Assembly: GCF_026342835.1 (NCBI RefSeq)
Contig: NZ_JAPEMI010000001.1
Coordinates: forward strand, 4,098,501-4,162,500
From: Streptomyces sp. NBC_00154
GTDB lineage: Bacteria; Actinomycetota; Actinomycetes; Streptomycetales; Streptomycetaceae
DNA length: 64,000 nucleotides
Direction: 5' to 3'
Shown here one piece after another: positions 33,902 to 41,839 of the stretch (within the stretch, counting starts at the first letter, position 1; every line of letters begins with the position of its first letter). The notes beneath the pieces were generated by a model, which was not told where the DNA came from, did not search any database, and saw only the letters and a list, made by a program, of their open reading frames with translations. The position numbers were made by a program, and so were the translations under genes.

Positions 33902-34663
33902 ATGAGCAACGATCAGCCGACGCCCGGCCAGCCACCTGAGGACGACCCGTTCCTCAAGAAGCCGCAGGAGCCCCCGACGCCGCCGTCGGGGTCCGCGGCC
34001 GGGTCGGAGCCGGGGCCCGGAGCCGGGGCGGGGTCCGAGTCCGGGCCGGGCTCGGGGCAGGGCTCGGGGCCGGGGTCGGGGTCGCCCTACGACCGTGCTC
34101 AGCCGCCTCCTCCTCCGCCACCCCCGTACGATCCCAACGCCTACGGCGGCGGCCCGTACGGCGGCACCGACCCGCTCGCGGGCATGCCGCCGCTCGCCGA
34201 GCCCGGCAAGCGGATTCTGGCCCGGCTGATCGACTTCCTGATCATCTCGATCCCGCTGTACCTGATCTCGCTGCCGTTCGGCGGCGCGGTCGACGTGTCG
34301 GACAACAACGGCAACGGCGAAAGCGCCGGCGATGTGTTCAGCCAGACCTACAGCGGGCATCAGCTGCTCTGGTCGCTGATCGCCCTGGTGGTCTATGTCG
34401 CGTACGACACGTACTTCACGCACAAGGACGGCCGCACGATCGGCAAGCGGCTGCTCAAGCTGCGGGTCGCGATGCTCAACGACGGCCGGGTGCCGGACAC
34501 CAGTGCCTCGTTCCTGCGGGCCGTGGTGCTGTGGCTGCCGGCGCTGCTGTGCTGCCCGTGCCTGTGGTGGCTGATCAACATCGTGCTGATGTTCACGGAC
34601 AAGCCGTACCGGCAGGGACTGCACGACAAGGCGGCCAAGACCGTGGTGGTCTCGACCGCGTAG
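33902..34663 (+). CDS. RDD-family membrane protein
   Basis: 253 residues. The first ~95 are a Pro/Gly/Ser-rich cytoplasmic region with many GSGPG turns. The RDD domain starts at PGKRILARLIDFLIISIPLY and ends RQGLHDKAAKTVVV. It lies 108 bases after another RDD gene, and the two domains are clearly related, so this is a tandem paralogue pair. No ribosome site is evident before ATG 33902. Confidence 0.82.
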   Translation: MSNDQPTPGQPPEDDPFLKKPQEPPTPPSGSAAGSEPGPGAGAGSESGPGSGQGSGPGSGSPYDRAQPPPPPPPPYDPNAYGGGPYGGTDPLAGMPPLAEPGKRILARLIDFLIISIPLYLISLPFGGAVDVSDNNGNGESAGDVFSQTYSGHQLLWSLIALVVYVAYDTYFTHKDGRTIGKRLLKLRVAMLNDGRVPDTSASFLRAVVLWLPALLCCPCLWWLINIVLMFTDKPYRQGLHDKAAKTVVVSTA

Positions 34664-34675
34664 CCAGGAGCCCGA

Positions 34676-35023
34676 TCAGCGGCGCAGGGAGTGCTCGCCC
34701 ACGCGCTCGGGCGCGTGGACGGCCGGGATCCTGGCCCGGTGGACATCGTCGATGACGACATCTCCCGTAGACGTGGCGGAAGTGGCGGTGGGGACGGCAG
34801 GGTTCGTACGAACCCCGGTTGCCGTCTTCGCCGCCTTCCGCGTTTTCGTCCGCAGCGGCAGGGGTACGGTGACCGCCACCAGCAGGCCGAGCGCCATCGC
34901 CGCCGTTCCGATGACGGCGATGCCGACGCCCGAACTCGTACGCGACAGCAGCAGCATGGCGAGCGTCGAGAAGACGACGGTGACCGATCCGTAGGAGAGC
35001 TGTGCAGCAGTGGGACGCGGCAT
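34676..35023 (-). CDS. Small two-helix membrane protein
   Basis: 115 residues, from ATG 35023: MPRPTAAQLSYGSVTVVFST. Two hydrophobic helices (about residues 7-30 and 34-55) are followed by a basic, Thr/Val-rich cytoplasmic tail of about 55 residues. I do not recognise a named family. It is convergent with the RDD gene, with only 12 bases between their stops. The function is unknown. Confidence 0.65.
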   Translation of the reverse strand: MPRPTAAQLSYGSVTVVFSTLAMLLLSRTSSGVGIAVIGTAAMALGLLVAVTVPLPLRTKTRKAAKTATGVRTNPAVPTATSATSTGDVVIDDVHRARIPAVHAPERVGEHSLRR

Positions 35024-35393
35024 GGCGGTATCCGTCCTCGGGGCTTCGGATGGGCAGTCTCTCAACGCGGTCGCACTGTCACGCGACTCTACGACGGTGG
35101 ATGCCCGGGAGGAACCGTTAGTAAGCGTGACCTAACCCACGGTGCCGGTGCACAGGGGGCGCACTGAGTCATCCCGGGTTCCGGGAGGGCGCTTCGGCGC
35201 GCCGGTTACCTGCTGGATGAACGTCCGAATAACGGAAATGCCCTTCTACATAGTGCACTTGGCCTGTCCAAGTCAAGATCTGTCTTTTCTCTCGTAACTC
35301 CGGTCGAATGTCGTCACTTGTGACGCGTATCCGCGCGCGGCCCCGCCACACCCCAAGGCTGCAGCCGCGGACGCCGGGGAGGGACAGCATCAA
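35024..35393. promoter_or_regulatory. Intergenic region with two palindromes upstream of the M6 protease
   Basis: This 370-base region holds no gene. ACTTGG-CCTGT-CCAAGT (35257-35273) and GTCAC-TT-GTGAC (about 35315-35326) are inverted repeats that could be operators for the secreted protease. The latter resembles the half-sites of CRP-type regulators, but I cannot tell which protein binds. A/T-richer sequence around 35230-35300 is the likely promoter zone. GGGGAGGGA precedes the GTG start. Confidence 0.45.
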
Positions 35394-37793
35394 GTGACCA
35401 CTAAGAGACGGGCGCTTCGCGCCACGGCGGTTGTCGTGGCCATGGCCGCCACCGCCGCTACGGCGTCAGCCTTCGCCACAGCCCAGGCGGACGAAAAGTC
35501 CCCAGGGGCAAGCAGCTCCATCGTCGACCGCCGTGATCCGGGGTCGGCCAAGGGCGGCGCGCACGACCTGGAAGGCCCTTACAGCGAGCAGCAGGACGCA
35601 CAGCGTCAGGCCGCTCTGGAGCAGGTCATCGCGGGCGACAAGAAGGTGTCGACGCGCGACGGCTCCAAGGTCGTCAAGCTCGACGACAAGAAGTACGTCG
35701 AGCTCGGCCGCGAGAAGACGGACAAGATCTTCACGGTCCTGGTGGAGTTCGGCGACAAGGTCGACGACACGACCATGTTCGACCCGGACGGTGACGGGCC
35801 CAAGCCGCCCGTCAAGAAGTACGGCGGCACGCCCGGACCGCTGCACAACACGATAGCCAAGCCGGATCCGGCGAAGGACAACAGCACCGCCTGGCAGGCC
35901 GATTACAACCAGGCCCACTTCCAGGACCTCTACTTCGGTGAGGGCGCCGGCAAGAACTCGCTGAAGACGTACTACGAGAAGACGTCCTCCGGGCGCTACT
36001 CGGTCGACGGCGAGGTCTCCGACTGGGTGAAGGTTCCGTACAACGAGGCCCGTTACGGCTCCAACTACTGCGGCTCGTCCAACTGCGCCAACTCCTGGGA
36101 CATGATCCGGGACGGCGTGAACGCCTGGGCGGCCGACCAGAAGGCCAAGGGCCGTACGCCGGAGCAGATCAAGGCGGACCTGGCGAATTACGACCAGTGG
36201 GACCGCTACGACTTCGACAACGACGGCAACTTCAACGAGCCCGACGGCTACATCGATCACTTCCAGATCGTGCACGCCGGTGAGGACGAGTCCGCGGGCG
36301 GCGGCGTCGAGGGCGCGAACGCCATCTGGGCGCACCGCTGGTACGCGTACGGGACCAACGCCGGTGCGACCGGCCCGGCCGACAACAAGGCCGGCGGCAC
36401 CCAGATCGGTGACACCGGCATCTGGGTCGGCGACTACACCGCGCAGCCCGAGAACGGCGGCCTGGGCGTCTTCGCCCACGAGTACGGCCACGACCTCGGT
36501 CTGCCGGACCTGTACGACACCACCAACACCGCCGAGAACTCGGTCGGTTTCTGGTCCCTGATGTCGGCCGGTTCCTGGCTCGGCACCGGTAAGAACGCCA
36601 TCGGCGATCTGCCCGGTGACATGACCGCCTGGGACAAGCTGCAGCTGGGCTGGCTCAACTACGCCTCGGCCAAGGCCGCGACGGACTCGGTCCACAAGCT
36701 GGGTGTCTCGGAGTACAACACCAAGGACAAGCAGGCGCTCGTCGTCACGCTGCCCGACAAGGCCGTCACCACCGCTGTCACGAAGCCCGCCGAGGGCTCC
36801 AAGCAGTGGTGGAGCGACATGGGTGACAACCTCAACAACACCCTGTCCCGTTCGGTCGACCTGACCGGCAAGTCCAAGGCGTCCCTGGACCTTTCGGGCT
36901 GGTGGGACATCGAGAAGGACTACGACTACCTCTACACCGAGGTGTCGGAGAACGGCGGCGCCAGCTGGACCGCGATCGACGGCACGGCCGACGGCAAGGC
37001 GATCCCGCGCGACGCCAGTGACAAGCCGGCCCTGACCGACGTCTCCGGCAAGTACCAGAAGCTCTCGTACTCGCTGGACGCCTACGCCGGCAAGAAGATC
37101 GACATCCGCTTCCGCTACACCACCGACGGCGGCGCGGGCGGTGTGGGCTTCGCGGCCGACACCATCGCGGTCAACGCCGACGGTGCCGTGCTCTTCTCGG
37201 ACAACGCCGAGGGTGACGACAACGGCTGGACCGCCAAGGGCTTCTCCCGCGTCGGCGAGTCGTTCACCAAGGAGTACCCGCAGTACTACCTCGCGGAGAA
37301 CCGCCAGTACGTCTCGTACGACCAGACCCTCAAGGTCGGCCCGTACAACTTCGGCTTCTCCACGACCCGTCCGGACTGGGTCGAGCACTACCCGTACCAG
37401 AACGGTCTGCTGATCTGGCTCTGGGACACCTCCCAGAAGGACAACAACGTCTCCGCCCACCCGGGCCAGGGTCTGATCCTGCCGGTCGACGCGCATGCGA
37501 AGCCGCTGAAGTGGGCCGACGGCACCGTCATCCGCAACAAGATCCAGCCCTTCGACGCGCCGTTCAGCTGGTGGCCGACCGACGGCTTCACGCTGCACAA
37601 GGCCGACGTGGCGGTCAAGATCAAGCCGCAGCTCGGCGTCCCGGTCTTCGACGACCACAAGGGCACCTACTGGTACGAGGAGAACAAGACCGGAAGCGTG
37701 AAGGTCGCTGACACCAACACGCGGATCACGATCGTCAGCGAGCCGCTCAGCGGCTCGACGATCACGGTCAAGGTTGGCGCCTCGCACAAGTAA
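35394..37793 (+). CDS. Secreted M6-family (immune inhibitor A) metalloprotease
   Basis: 799 residues. A signal peptide (KRRALRATAVVVAMAATAATASAF, split after ATAQA) directs export. The zinc site is H362-E-Y-G-H366 (FAHEYGHDLGLPDLYD), as in M6 peptidases such as InhA. Domains after residue ~450 look like a MAM/carbohydrate-binding-type beta sandwich (SRSVDLTGKSKASLDLSGWW) and a final C-terminal region. The GTG start follows GGGGAGGGA. It is probably a developmentally or nutritionally regulated exoprotease; the propeptide is residues ~35-130. Confidence 0.9.
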   Translation: MTTKRRALRATAVVVAMAATAATASAFATAQADEKSPGASSSIVDRRDPGSAKGGAHDLEGPYSEQQDAQRQAALEQVIAGDKKVSTRDGSKVVKLDDKKYVELGREKTDKIFTVLVEFGDKVDDTTMFDPDGDGPKPPVKKYGGTPGPLHNTIAKPDPAKDNSTAWQADYNQAHFQDLYFGEGAGKNSLKTYYEKTSSGRYSVDGEVSDWVKVPYNEARYGSNYCGSSNCANSWDMIRDGVNAWAADQKAKGRTPEQIKADLANYDQWDRYDFDNDGNFNEPDGYIDHFQIVHAGEDESAGGGVEGANAIWAHRWYAYGTNAGATGPADNKAGGTQIGDTGIWVGDYTAQPENGGLGVFAHEYGHDLGLPDLYDTTNTAENSVGFWSLMSAGSWLGTGKNAIGDLPGDMTAWDKLQLGWLNYASAKAATDSVHKLGVSEYNTKDKQALVVTLPDKAVTTAVTKPAEGSKQWWSDMGDNLNNTLSRSVDLTGKSKASLDLSGWWDIEKDYDYLYTEVSENGGASWTAIDGTADGKAIPRDASDKPALTDVSGKYQKLSYSLDAYAGKKIDIRFRYTTDGGAGGVGFAADTIAVNADGAVLFSDNAEGDDNGWTAKGFSRVGESFTKEYPQYYLAENRQYVSYDQTLKVGPYNFGFSTTRPDWVEHYPYQNGLLIWLWDTSQKDNNVSAHPGQGLILPVDAHAKPLKWADGTVIRNKIQPFDAPFSWWPTDGFTLHKADVAVKIKPQLGVPVFDDHKGTYWYEENKTGSVKVADTNTRITIVSEPLSGSTITVKVGASHK

Positions 37794-37819
37794 TCCCGCA
37801 TCACCGCAGGTCAAAGCAT

Positions 37820-37855
37820 GATCGGCCGTCGCCCTCTAGCGGGCGGCGGCCGATC
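37820..37855 (+). terminator. Terminator after the M6 protease
   Basis: A 15-bp stem (37820-37834 with 37841-37855), one mismatch, 6-base loop, lies 26 bases past the stop and is followed by GTGTTT. Confidence 0.82.
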
Positions 37856-37917
37856 GTGTTTAGGTGCCTCTTGTTCGGATTCTTATTGACACGACGTCTC
37901 ACGGGGGAGTGCGGAGT

Positions 37918-38250
37918 ATGGCCGGCGGAGGATTCAGCAAGTTGCCGAACGGCAGTGTGGTGGTCGCGATCACCCTGAACGGTCCGGCGGACGGAACGGG
38001 TCCGGGCAGCCCGGTCCGGGTCCTGGTCCACGCGGCCAACCGGGCCCGCGCACTGACCCGCCTGCGCAACCTGGGCCTGCGCGCGGTCTACCTCCGCGGC
38101 AACGCGGAACCCCCCACCCCCGACGAGGTCACCGCAGTGCTGCACCACCCGGACGGCCTCCTCTGGCGAGCAAGACCCGAAAACGCCCAGGAACTCTGGC
38201 ACCCCATACGCACGCTGCTCACCCCAACGGTGCCGGCCCAGCAGACTTAG
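37918..38250 (+). CDS. Conserved-looking hypothetical protein
   Basis: 110 residues from ATG 37918, preceded by GGGGGAG and GGAG. The sequence (GGGFSKLPNGSVVVAITLNG, then VRVLVHAANRARALTRLRNL) predicts an alpha/beta domain without a signal peptide or membrane helix. I do not recognise the family. It stands alone between two terminators' distance of the M6 protease and the NAD-salvage genes. The coding pattern and ribosome site support it as real. Confidence 0.65.
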   Translation: MAGGGFSKLPNGSVVVAITLNGPADGTGPGSPVRVLVHAANRARALTRLRNLGLRAVYLRGNAEPPTPDEVTAVLHHPDGLLWRARPENAQELWHPIRTLLTPTVPAQQT

Positions 38251-38342
38251 GGCCTCTCGTTTGGATCATGCTGGGCTCGCGGGGTCCGGCACGCACGATC
38301 GAGGACGAAGCGGCCGCCGGGCGGCCCCGGAAGGCCCCCGCC

Positions 38343-38927
38343 CTACACCACCGGCTTGCCGGAAAGCTCCACCCCGGCTTCCCGGAGCTCCTCCAGCGCC
38401 TGCCCCGTGGTCGCCGCGGCGACCCCCGCCGTCAGGTCCAGCAGGACATGCGTCGTGAACCCCTCCCGCACCGCATCCAGCGCCGTGGCCCGCACACAGT
38501 GGTCCGTGGCGATGCCGACCACGTCGACCTCCGTCACACCACGGTCCCGCAGCCACCGCGCCAGCCCCTCCCCGTTCTCGTCGAGGCCCTCGAAGCCGCT
38601 GTACGCCGCCGCGTGCGCCCCCTTGTCGAACACCGCGTCGATCGCGCCGGAGGCGACCGCCGGGGCGAAATTGGGGTGGAAGCCGACCCCCTCCGTACCG
38701 GCTACACAGTGCGCCGGCCAGGAGTGCTCGAAGTCCGGCTGCTCGGAGAAGTGGTCGCCCGGGTCGACATGGTGGTCCCGGGTGGCCACCACATGGCGGT
38801 AACCGGCCTGGGCCTCGCCGATCAGGTCGGTGATGGCGGCGGCGACATCGGCGCCCCCCGCCACCGCGAGGCTGCCGCCCTCGCAGAAGTCGTTCTGTAC
38901 GTCCACGACGATCAACGCGCGATGCAT
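38343..38927 (-). CDS. pncA: Nicotinamidase
   Basis: 194 residues of the isochorismatase-like fold. The catalytic triad is D9 (VVDVQNDF), K102 (FDKGAHAA) and C144 (ATDHCVRATA); metal ligands are D51 and H53 in RDHHVDPGDHF. It deamidates nicotinamide to nicotinate, feeding the nicotinate phosphoribosyltransferase encoded just upstream on the same strand. The gene also activates pyrazinamide-type prodrugs in relatives. It lies 168 bases after pncB, so it may have its own promoter. Confidence 0.93.
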   Translation of the reverse strand: MHRALIVVDVQNDFCEGGSLAVAGGADVAAAITDLIGEAQAGYRHVVATRDHHVDPGDHFSEQPDFEHSWPAHCVAGTEGVGFHPNFAPAVASGAIDAVFDKGAHAAAYSGFEGLDENGEGLARWLRDRGVTEVDVVGIATDHCVRATALDAVREGFTTHVLLDLTAGVAAATTGQALEELREAGVELSGKPVV

Positions 38928-39095
38928 GGCGGGTGTCCTTCGATGGGGCGGTCCGACGGGGGAGGTCCGACCGGGGGGAGAAATGCGAGCGGAACGGTGG
39001 GAGAAGGGACGGAATCGAGCCTAGAGACTGGGGCCGCCTTGCGGGAGGGGGCGTCCGCTGCTATCGCCGCCCGTCGCCCTCCCGCCGTCGCACGT

Positions 39096-40424
39096 TCAGA
39101 CGTACTCCGTGGGAATGACCGGCTCTCCCTTGGACAGCTGCATCGCCGACATCGGCAGCCCCTGCCGCGCCGCGATGTGCCGCTGCCGGGCCGCGTCCAG
39201 CGGCTCGCGGGCGACCACCTCACCGCCCCTGACCAGCTCGGCCAGCAGCTGCCGGTCGGCCAGGCCGTCCGGCACCGGACCCGTGCCGATCACTTCGGCC
39301 TCGGCCACCCCGTACTCGTCCAGCCGCCGCGCGGCCCACTTGCGACCGCCCACCGAGGACTTCGCCCCCAACGACTTCTTCGCAACCGGCTGCAGCGGTT
39401 CCGCCGGATCGGCGGAAACCGCCCGGGCGACCAGCTTGTAGACCATCGAGCAGGTCGGCTGACCACTGCCGGTCACCAGCTGCGTGCCCACGCCGTACGC
39501 GTTCACCGGCGCCGCGGCCAGCGACGCGATCGCGTACTCGTCCAGGTCCGACGTCACCACGATCTTCGTCTTGGTGGCGCCCAGCTCGTCGAGCTGCTGG
39601 CGGACCCGGTGCGCGACCAGCAACAGGTCCCCGGAGTCGATCCGAACCGCCCCCAGCCCGGTCCCGGCGACCTCGACCGCCGTACGGACCGCCTCGGCGA
39701 CGTCGTAGGTGTCGACCAGCAGCGTCGTGCCCCGGCCGAGCGAGTCGACCTGTGCCCGGAACGCGTCGCGCTCGGTGTCGTGCAGCAGGGTGAACGCGTG
39801 CGCGCTCGTCCCGACCGTCGGGATGTTGTAGCGGAACCCCGCCGCCAGATCGGACGTCGTGTCGAAGCCGCCGACGTACGCGGCACGCGCCGACGCCACC
39901 GCCGACAGTTCGTGGGTGCGTCGTGCACCCATCTCGATCAGCCCGCGCCCGCCTGCGGCCACCGACATGCGGGACGCCGCCGCGGCGATCGCCGAGTCGT
40001 GGTTGAGGATCGACAGGATCACCGTCTCCAGCAGCACGCACTCGGCGAAGGACCCCTCGACCCGCAGGATCGGTGAGCCGGGGAAGTACACCTCGCCCTC
40101 CGGGTAGCCCCAGATGTCGCCGCTGAAGCGGAAGTCCGCCAGCCAGGCGAGGGTCGGCCCGTCGACGACGTTCCGCTCACGCAGAAAGGTGAGCATCTCG
40201 TCGTCGAAGTGGAAGTTCTCCACCGCGTCGAGCAGCCGTCCGGTGCCTGCGACGACGCCGTAGCGCCGCCCCTCGGGCAGCCGGCGGGTGAATGCCTCGA
40301 ACACCGAGTGCCGGTCGGCTGTGCCCGCCTTCAGTGCGGCCTGCACCATCGTGAGCTCGTACTGGTCGGTGAAGAGCGCTGTCGACGGCACACCGACCCG
40401 TCGCCCAAGGTCCGCAGAGTTCAT
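39096..40424 (-). CDS. pncB: Nicotinate phosphoribosyltransferase
   Basis: 442 residues, starting STALFTDQYELTMVQAAL, with FSGDIWGYPEGEVYFPGSP and the PRPP-binding VRIDSGDLLLVA. It converts nicotinate, PRPP and ATP to nicotinate mononucleotide in the Preiss-Handler NAD salvage route, with pncA downstream. A -10-like TAGCAT lies seven bases before the ATG, so it is probably leaderless. It is divergent from clpS, the same arrangement as Rv1330c/Rv1331 in mycobacteria. Confidence 0.92.
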   Translation of the reverse strand: MNSADLGRRVGVPSTALFTDQYELTMVQAALKAGTADRHSVFEAFTRRLPEGRRYGVVAGTGRLLDAVENFHFDDEMLTFLRERNVVDGPTLAWLADFRFSGDIWGYPEGEVYFPGSPILRVEGSFAECVLLETVILSILNHDSAIAAAASRMSVAAGGRGLIEMGARRTHELSAVASARAAYVGGFDTTSDLAAGFRYNIPTVGTSAHAFTLLHDTERDAFRAQVDSLGRGTTLLVDTYDVAEAVRTAVEVAGTGLGAVRIDSGDLLLVAHRVRQQLDELGATKTKIVVTSDLDEYAIASLAAAPVNAYGVGTQLVTGSGQPTCSMVYKLVARAVSADPAEPLQPVAKKSLGAKSSVGGRKWAARRLDEYGVAEAEVIGTGPVPDGLADRQLLAELVRGGEVVAREPLDAARQRHIAARQGLPMSAMQLSKGEPVIPTEYV

Positions 40425-40431
40425 GGCACGG

Positions 40432-40437
40432 ATGCTA
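40432..40437 (-). promoter_or_regulatory. -10 element of pncB (leaderless)
   Basis: On the minus strand TAGCAT ends seven bases before the pncB ATG, and no ribosome site is present. Confidence 0.5.
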
Positions 40438-40445
40438 CCCCTATT

Positions 40446-40460
40446 TCGTCAAAGTGACGA
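40446..40460. promoter_or_regulatory. TCGTCA-AAG-TGACGA palindrome between pncB and clpS
   Basis: A perfect 6-bp inverted repeat with a 3-bp spacer lies 22 bases upstream of pncB and just before a TAGGGT (40465-40470) that may be a clpS -10 box. It could control one or both divergent genes. Confidence 0.5.
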
Positions 40461-40503
40461 GATCTAGGGTCTGTTTGTGCGCTGCCCCCTCCTGGGTGGC
40501 AGC

Positions 40504-40818
40504 ATGGGGTGGGTGAGCGTCGCCCCCGTAGAGATCGAGCGTCCAGAATCGGCCGAGGAGAACCTCGTCGTCCCCGAGCCCGATGTGCCCTGGGTGACGC
40601 TGGTCCACAACGACCCGGTCAACCTCATGAGCTACGTGACCTATGTCTTCCAGGCCTACTTCGGCTACTCCAAGGACAAGGCCCACAAGCTCATGCTCGA
40701 CGTGCACCAGAAGGGCCGCGCGGTCGTCTCCAGCGGCAGCCGTGAAGAGATGGAACGCGACGTCCAGGCCATGCACGGCTACGGGCTCTGGGCCACCCTC
40801 ACGCAGGACCGCAACTAG
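40504..40818 (+). CDS. clpS: ClpS adaptor of the Clp protease
   Basis: 104 residues. The ClpS core is VTLVHNDPVNLMSYVTYVFQ and DKAHKLMLDVHQKGRAVV, with the N-degron pocket residues intact (N-D, M, and the H of DVH). It binds N-degron substrates and presents them to ClpA/ClpC. The N-terminal ~28 residues are an actinobacterial extension. The start could also be GTG 40513 or, if leaderless, GTG 40477 seven bases after TAGGGT. DUF2017 follows, as in all actinobacteria known to me. Confidence 0.9.
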   Translation: MGWVSVAPVEIERPESAEENLVVPEPDVPWVTLVHNDPVNLMSYVTYVFQAYFGYSKDKAHKLMLDVHQKGRAVVSSGSREEMERDVQAMHGYGLWATLTQDRN

Positions 40819-40882
40819 CACGCCCCCTTCCCCCGACCCGCCCCGTCCTCTGCCCCGCCCGACCCACCATCGGAGAAAACCC

Positions 40883-41464
40883 ATGGCCGGCCACTTCGAG
40901 GCCACCCCCGGCGGCGGCGCGGCCGTCGCGCTCGACGAGGTGGAGATCGCGATCCTGCGCTCCCTCGCCGTCCAGCTGCTCGAGCTGATCGGCCCCGGTG
41001 ACGAACCGGCCGAGGGCGAGGACCCGCTCGCCGCCCTGTTCGCCGAAGGACCCAGCGAACCGCCGACCGACCCGGCCCTGGCCCGCCTCTTCCCGGAGGC
41101 GTACGGCGACGACGACAGCGAACTGCGCGCCGCGTCGGCCGAGTTCCGCCGGTACACCGAGAACGACCTGCGCTCCCGCAAGCGCGACGACGCCCTCACC
41201 GTCGTACGCACCCTGGACGCGATCCCGGCAGGGGAGGACGGCGGGATCCTCACGCTCACCGCCGACGAATGCCGCAACTGGCTCGGCGCGCTCAACGACC
41301 TCAGGCTGACCATCGGTACCCGCCTGGACGTCTCCGACCAGGACGAAGGCGGCGAGGGATCTCTCTACCGGCTGCCCGACAGCGACCCGCGCAAGCCCAT
41401 GGTCATGGCCTATCTCTGGCTGGGCGCGCTTCAGGAAACCCTCGTCGAGACCCTGATGCCGTAA
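40883..41464 (+). CDS. DUF2017 protein, clpS neighbour
   Basis: 193 residues, starting MAGHFEATPGGGAAVALDEV, acidic and predicted all-helical; the middle has LRAASAEFRRYTENDLRSRK and the end YLWLGALQETLVETLM. The DUF2017 family is found almost only next to clpS in actinobacteria (Rv1332 in M. tuberculosis). The role is unknown; a link to ClpS-dependent proteolysis is inferred. ATG 40883 follows GGAGA by six bases. Confidence 0.85.
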   Translation: MAGHFEATPGGGAAVALDEVEIAILRSLAVQLLELIGPGDEPAEGEDPLAALFAEGPSEPPTDPALARLFPEAYGDDDSELRAASAEFRRYTENDLRSRKRDDALTVVRTLDAIPAGEDGGILTLTADECRNWLGALNDLRLTIGTRLDVSDQDEGGEGSLYRLPDSDPRKPMVMAYLWLGALQETLVETLMP

Positions 41465-41839
41465 GGGCTGTCCTGCCGTTCCCGGGGCCGGACCGAACCG
41501 CCATTCCCACGTGGACCCGAAGATCACCCGTGCCGTTCCCGCCGAGTGTTCGCTCAACGAACGCTCAAATCCGAATAACGATCCCGTCACCTGAACGGCC
41601 TTTTTTGCGGCGGCTTGGAAACGCTTGTCCGCTTTTTCCTGAGGTATGCGCCACATAATGTCCGGCGGATCACCGGTTGGCCCGTGATAAATCTTCACGA
41701 CCACCCGGGGACGCCACCCCTGTTCCCGGGGGCGCTACAGCCGGCGGATCGCCGGTCGCACTCCATCCATATCCGGGGGGATCAGGACCTGATCCGCAGC
41801 CTCAACGGCGCGGATCGGCGTGGAGAAAGGCGCATCACC
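41465..41839 (+). promoter_or_regulatory. Structured 5' leader of the amino-acid permease gene
   Basis: The 375-base gap holds no gene but several hairpins: GTTCG-CTCAA-CGAAC (41547-41561), CCGGCG-GAT-CGCCGG (41741-41755), GGATCA-GGACC-TGATCC (41779-41795), and GATCCGC (41791-41797) that can pair instead with GCGGATC (41810-41816). The last two are mutually exclusive and sit just before the ribosome site GGAGAAAGG. This suggests an attenuator or ligand-sensing leader, but I do not recognise a known riboswitch class. Confidence 0.5.

Noticed and set aside
35466..37814. 782-codon minus-strand ORF across the M6 protease
   Set aside because: Leu/Val/Arg-rich shadow of the secreted protease, which has a signal peptide and HEYGH site.
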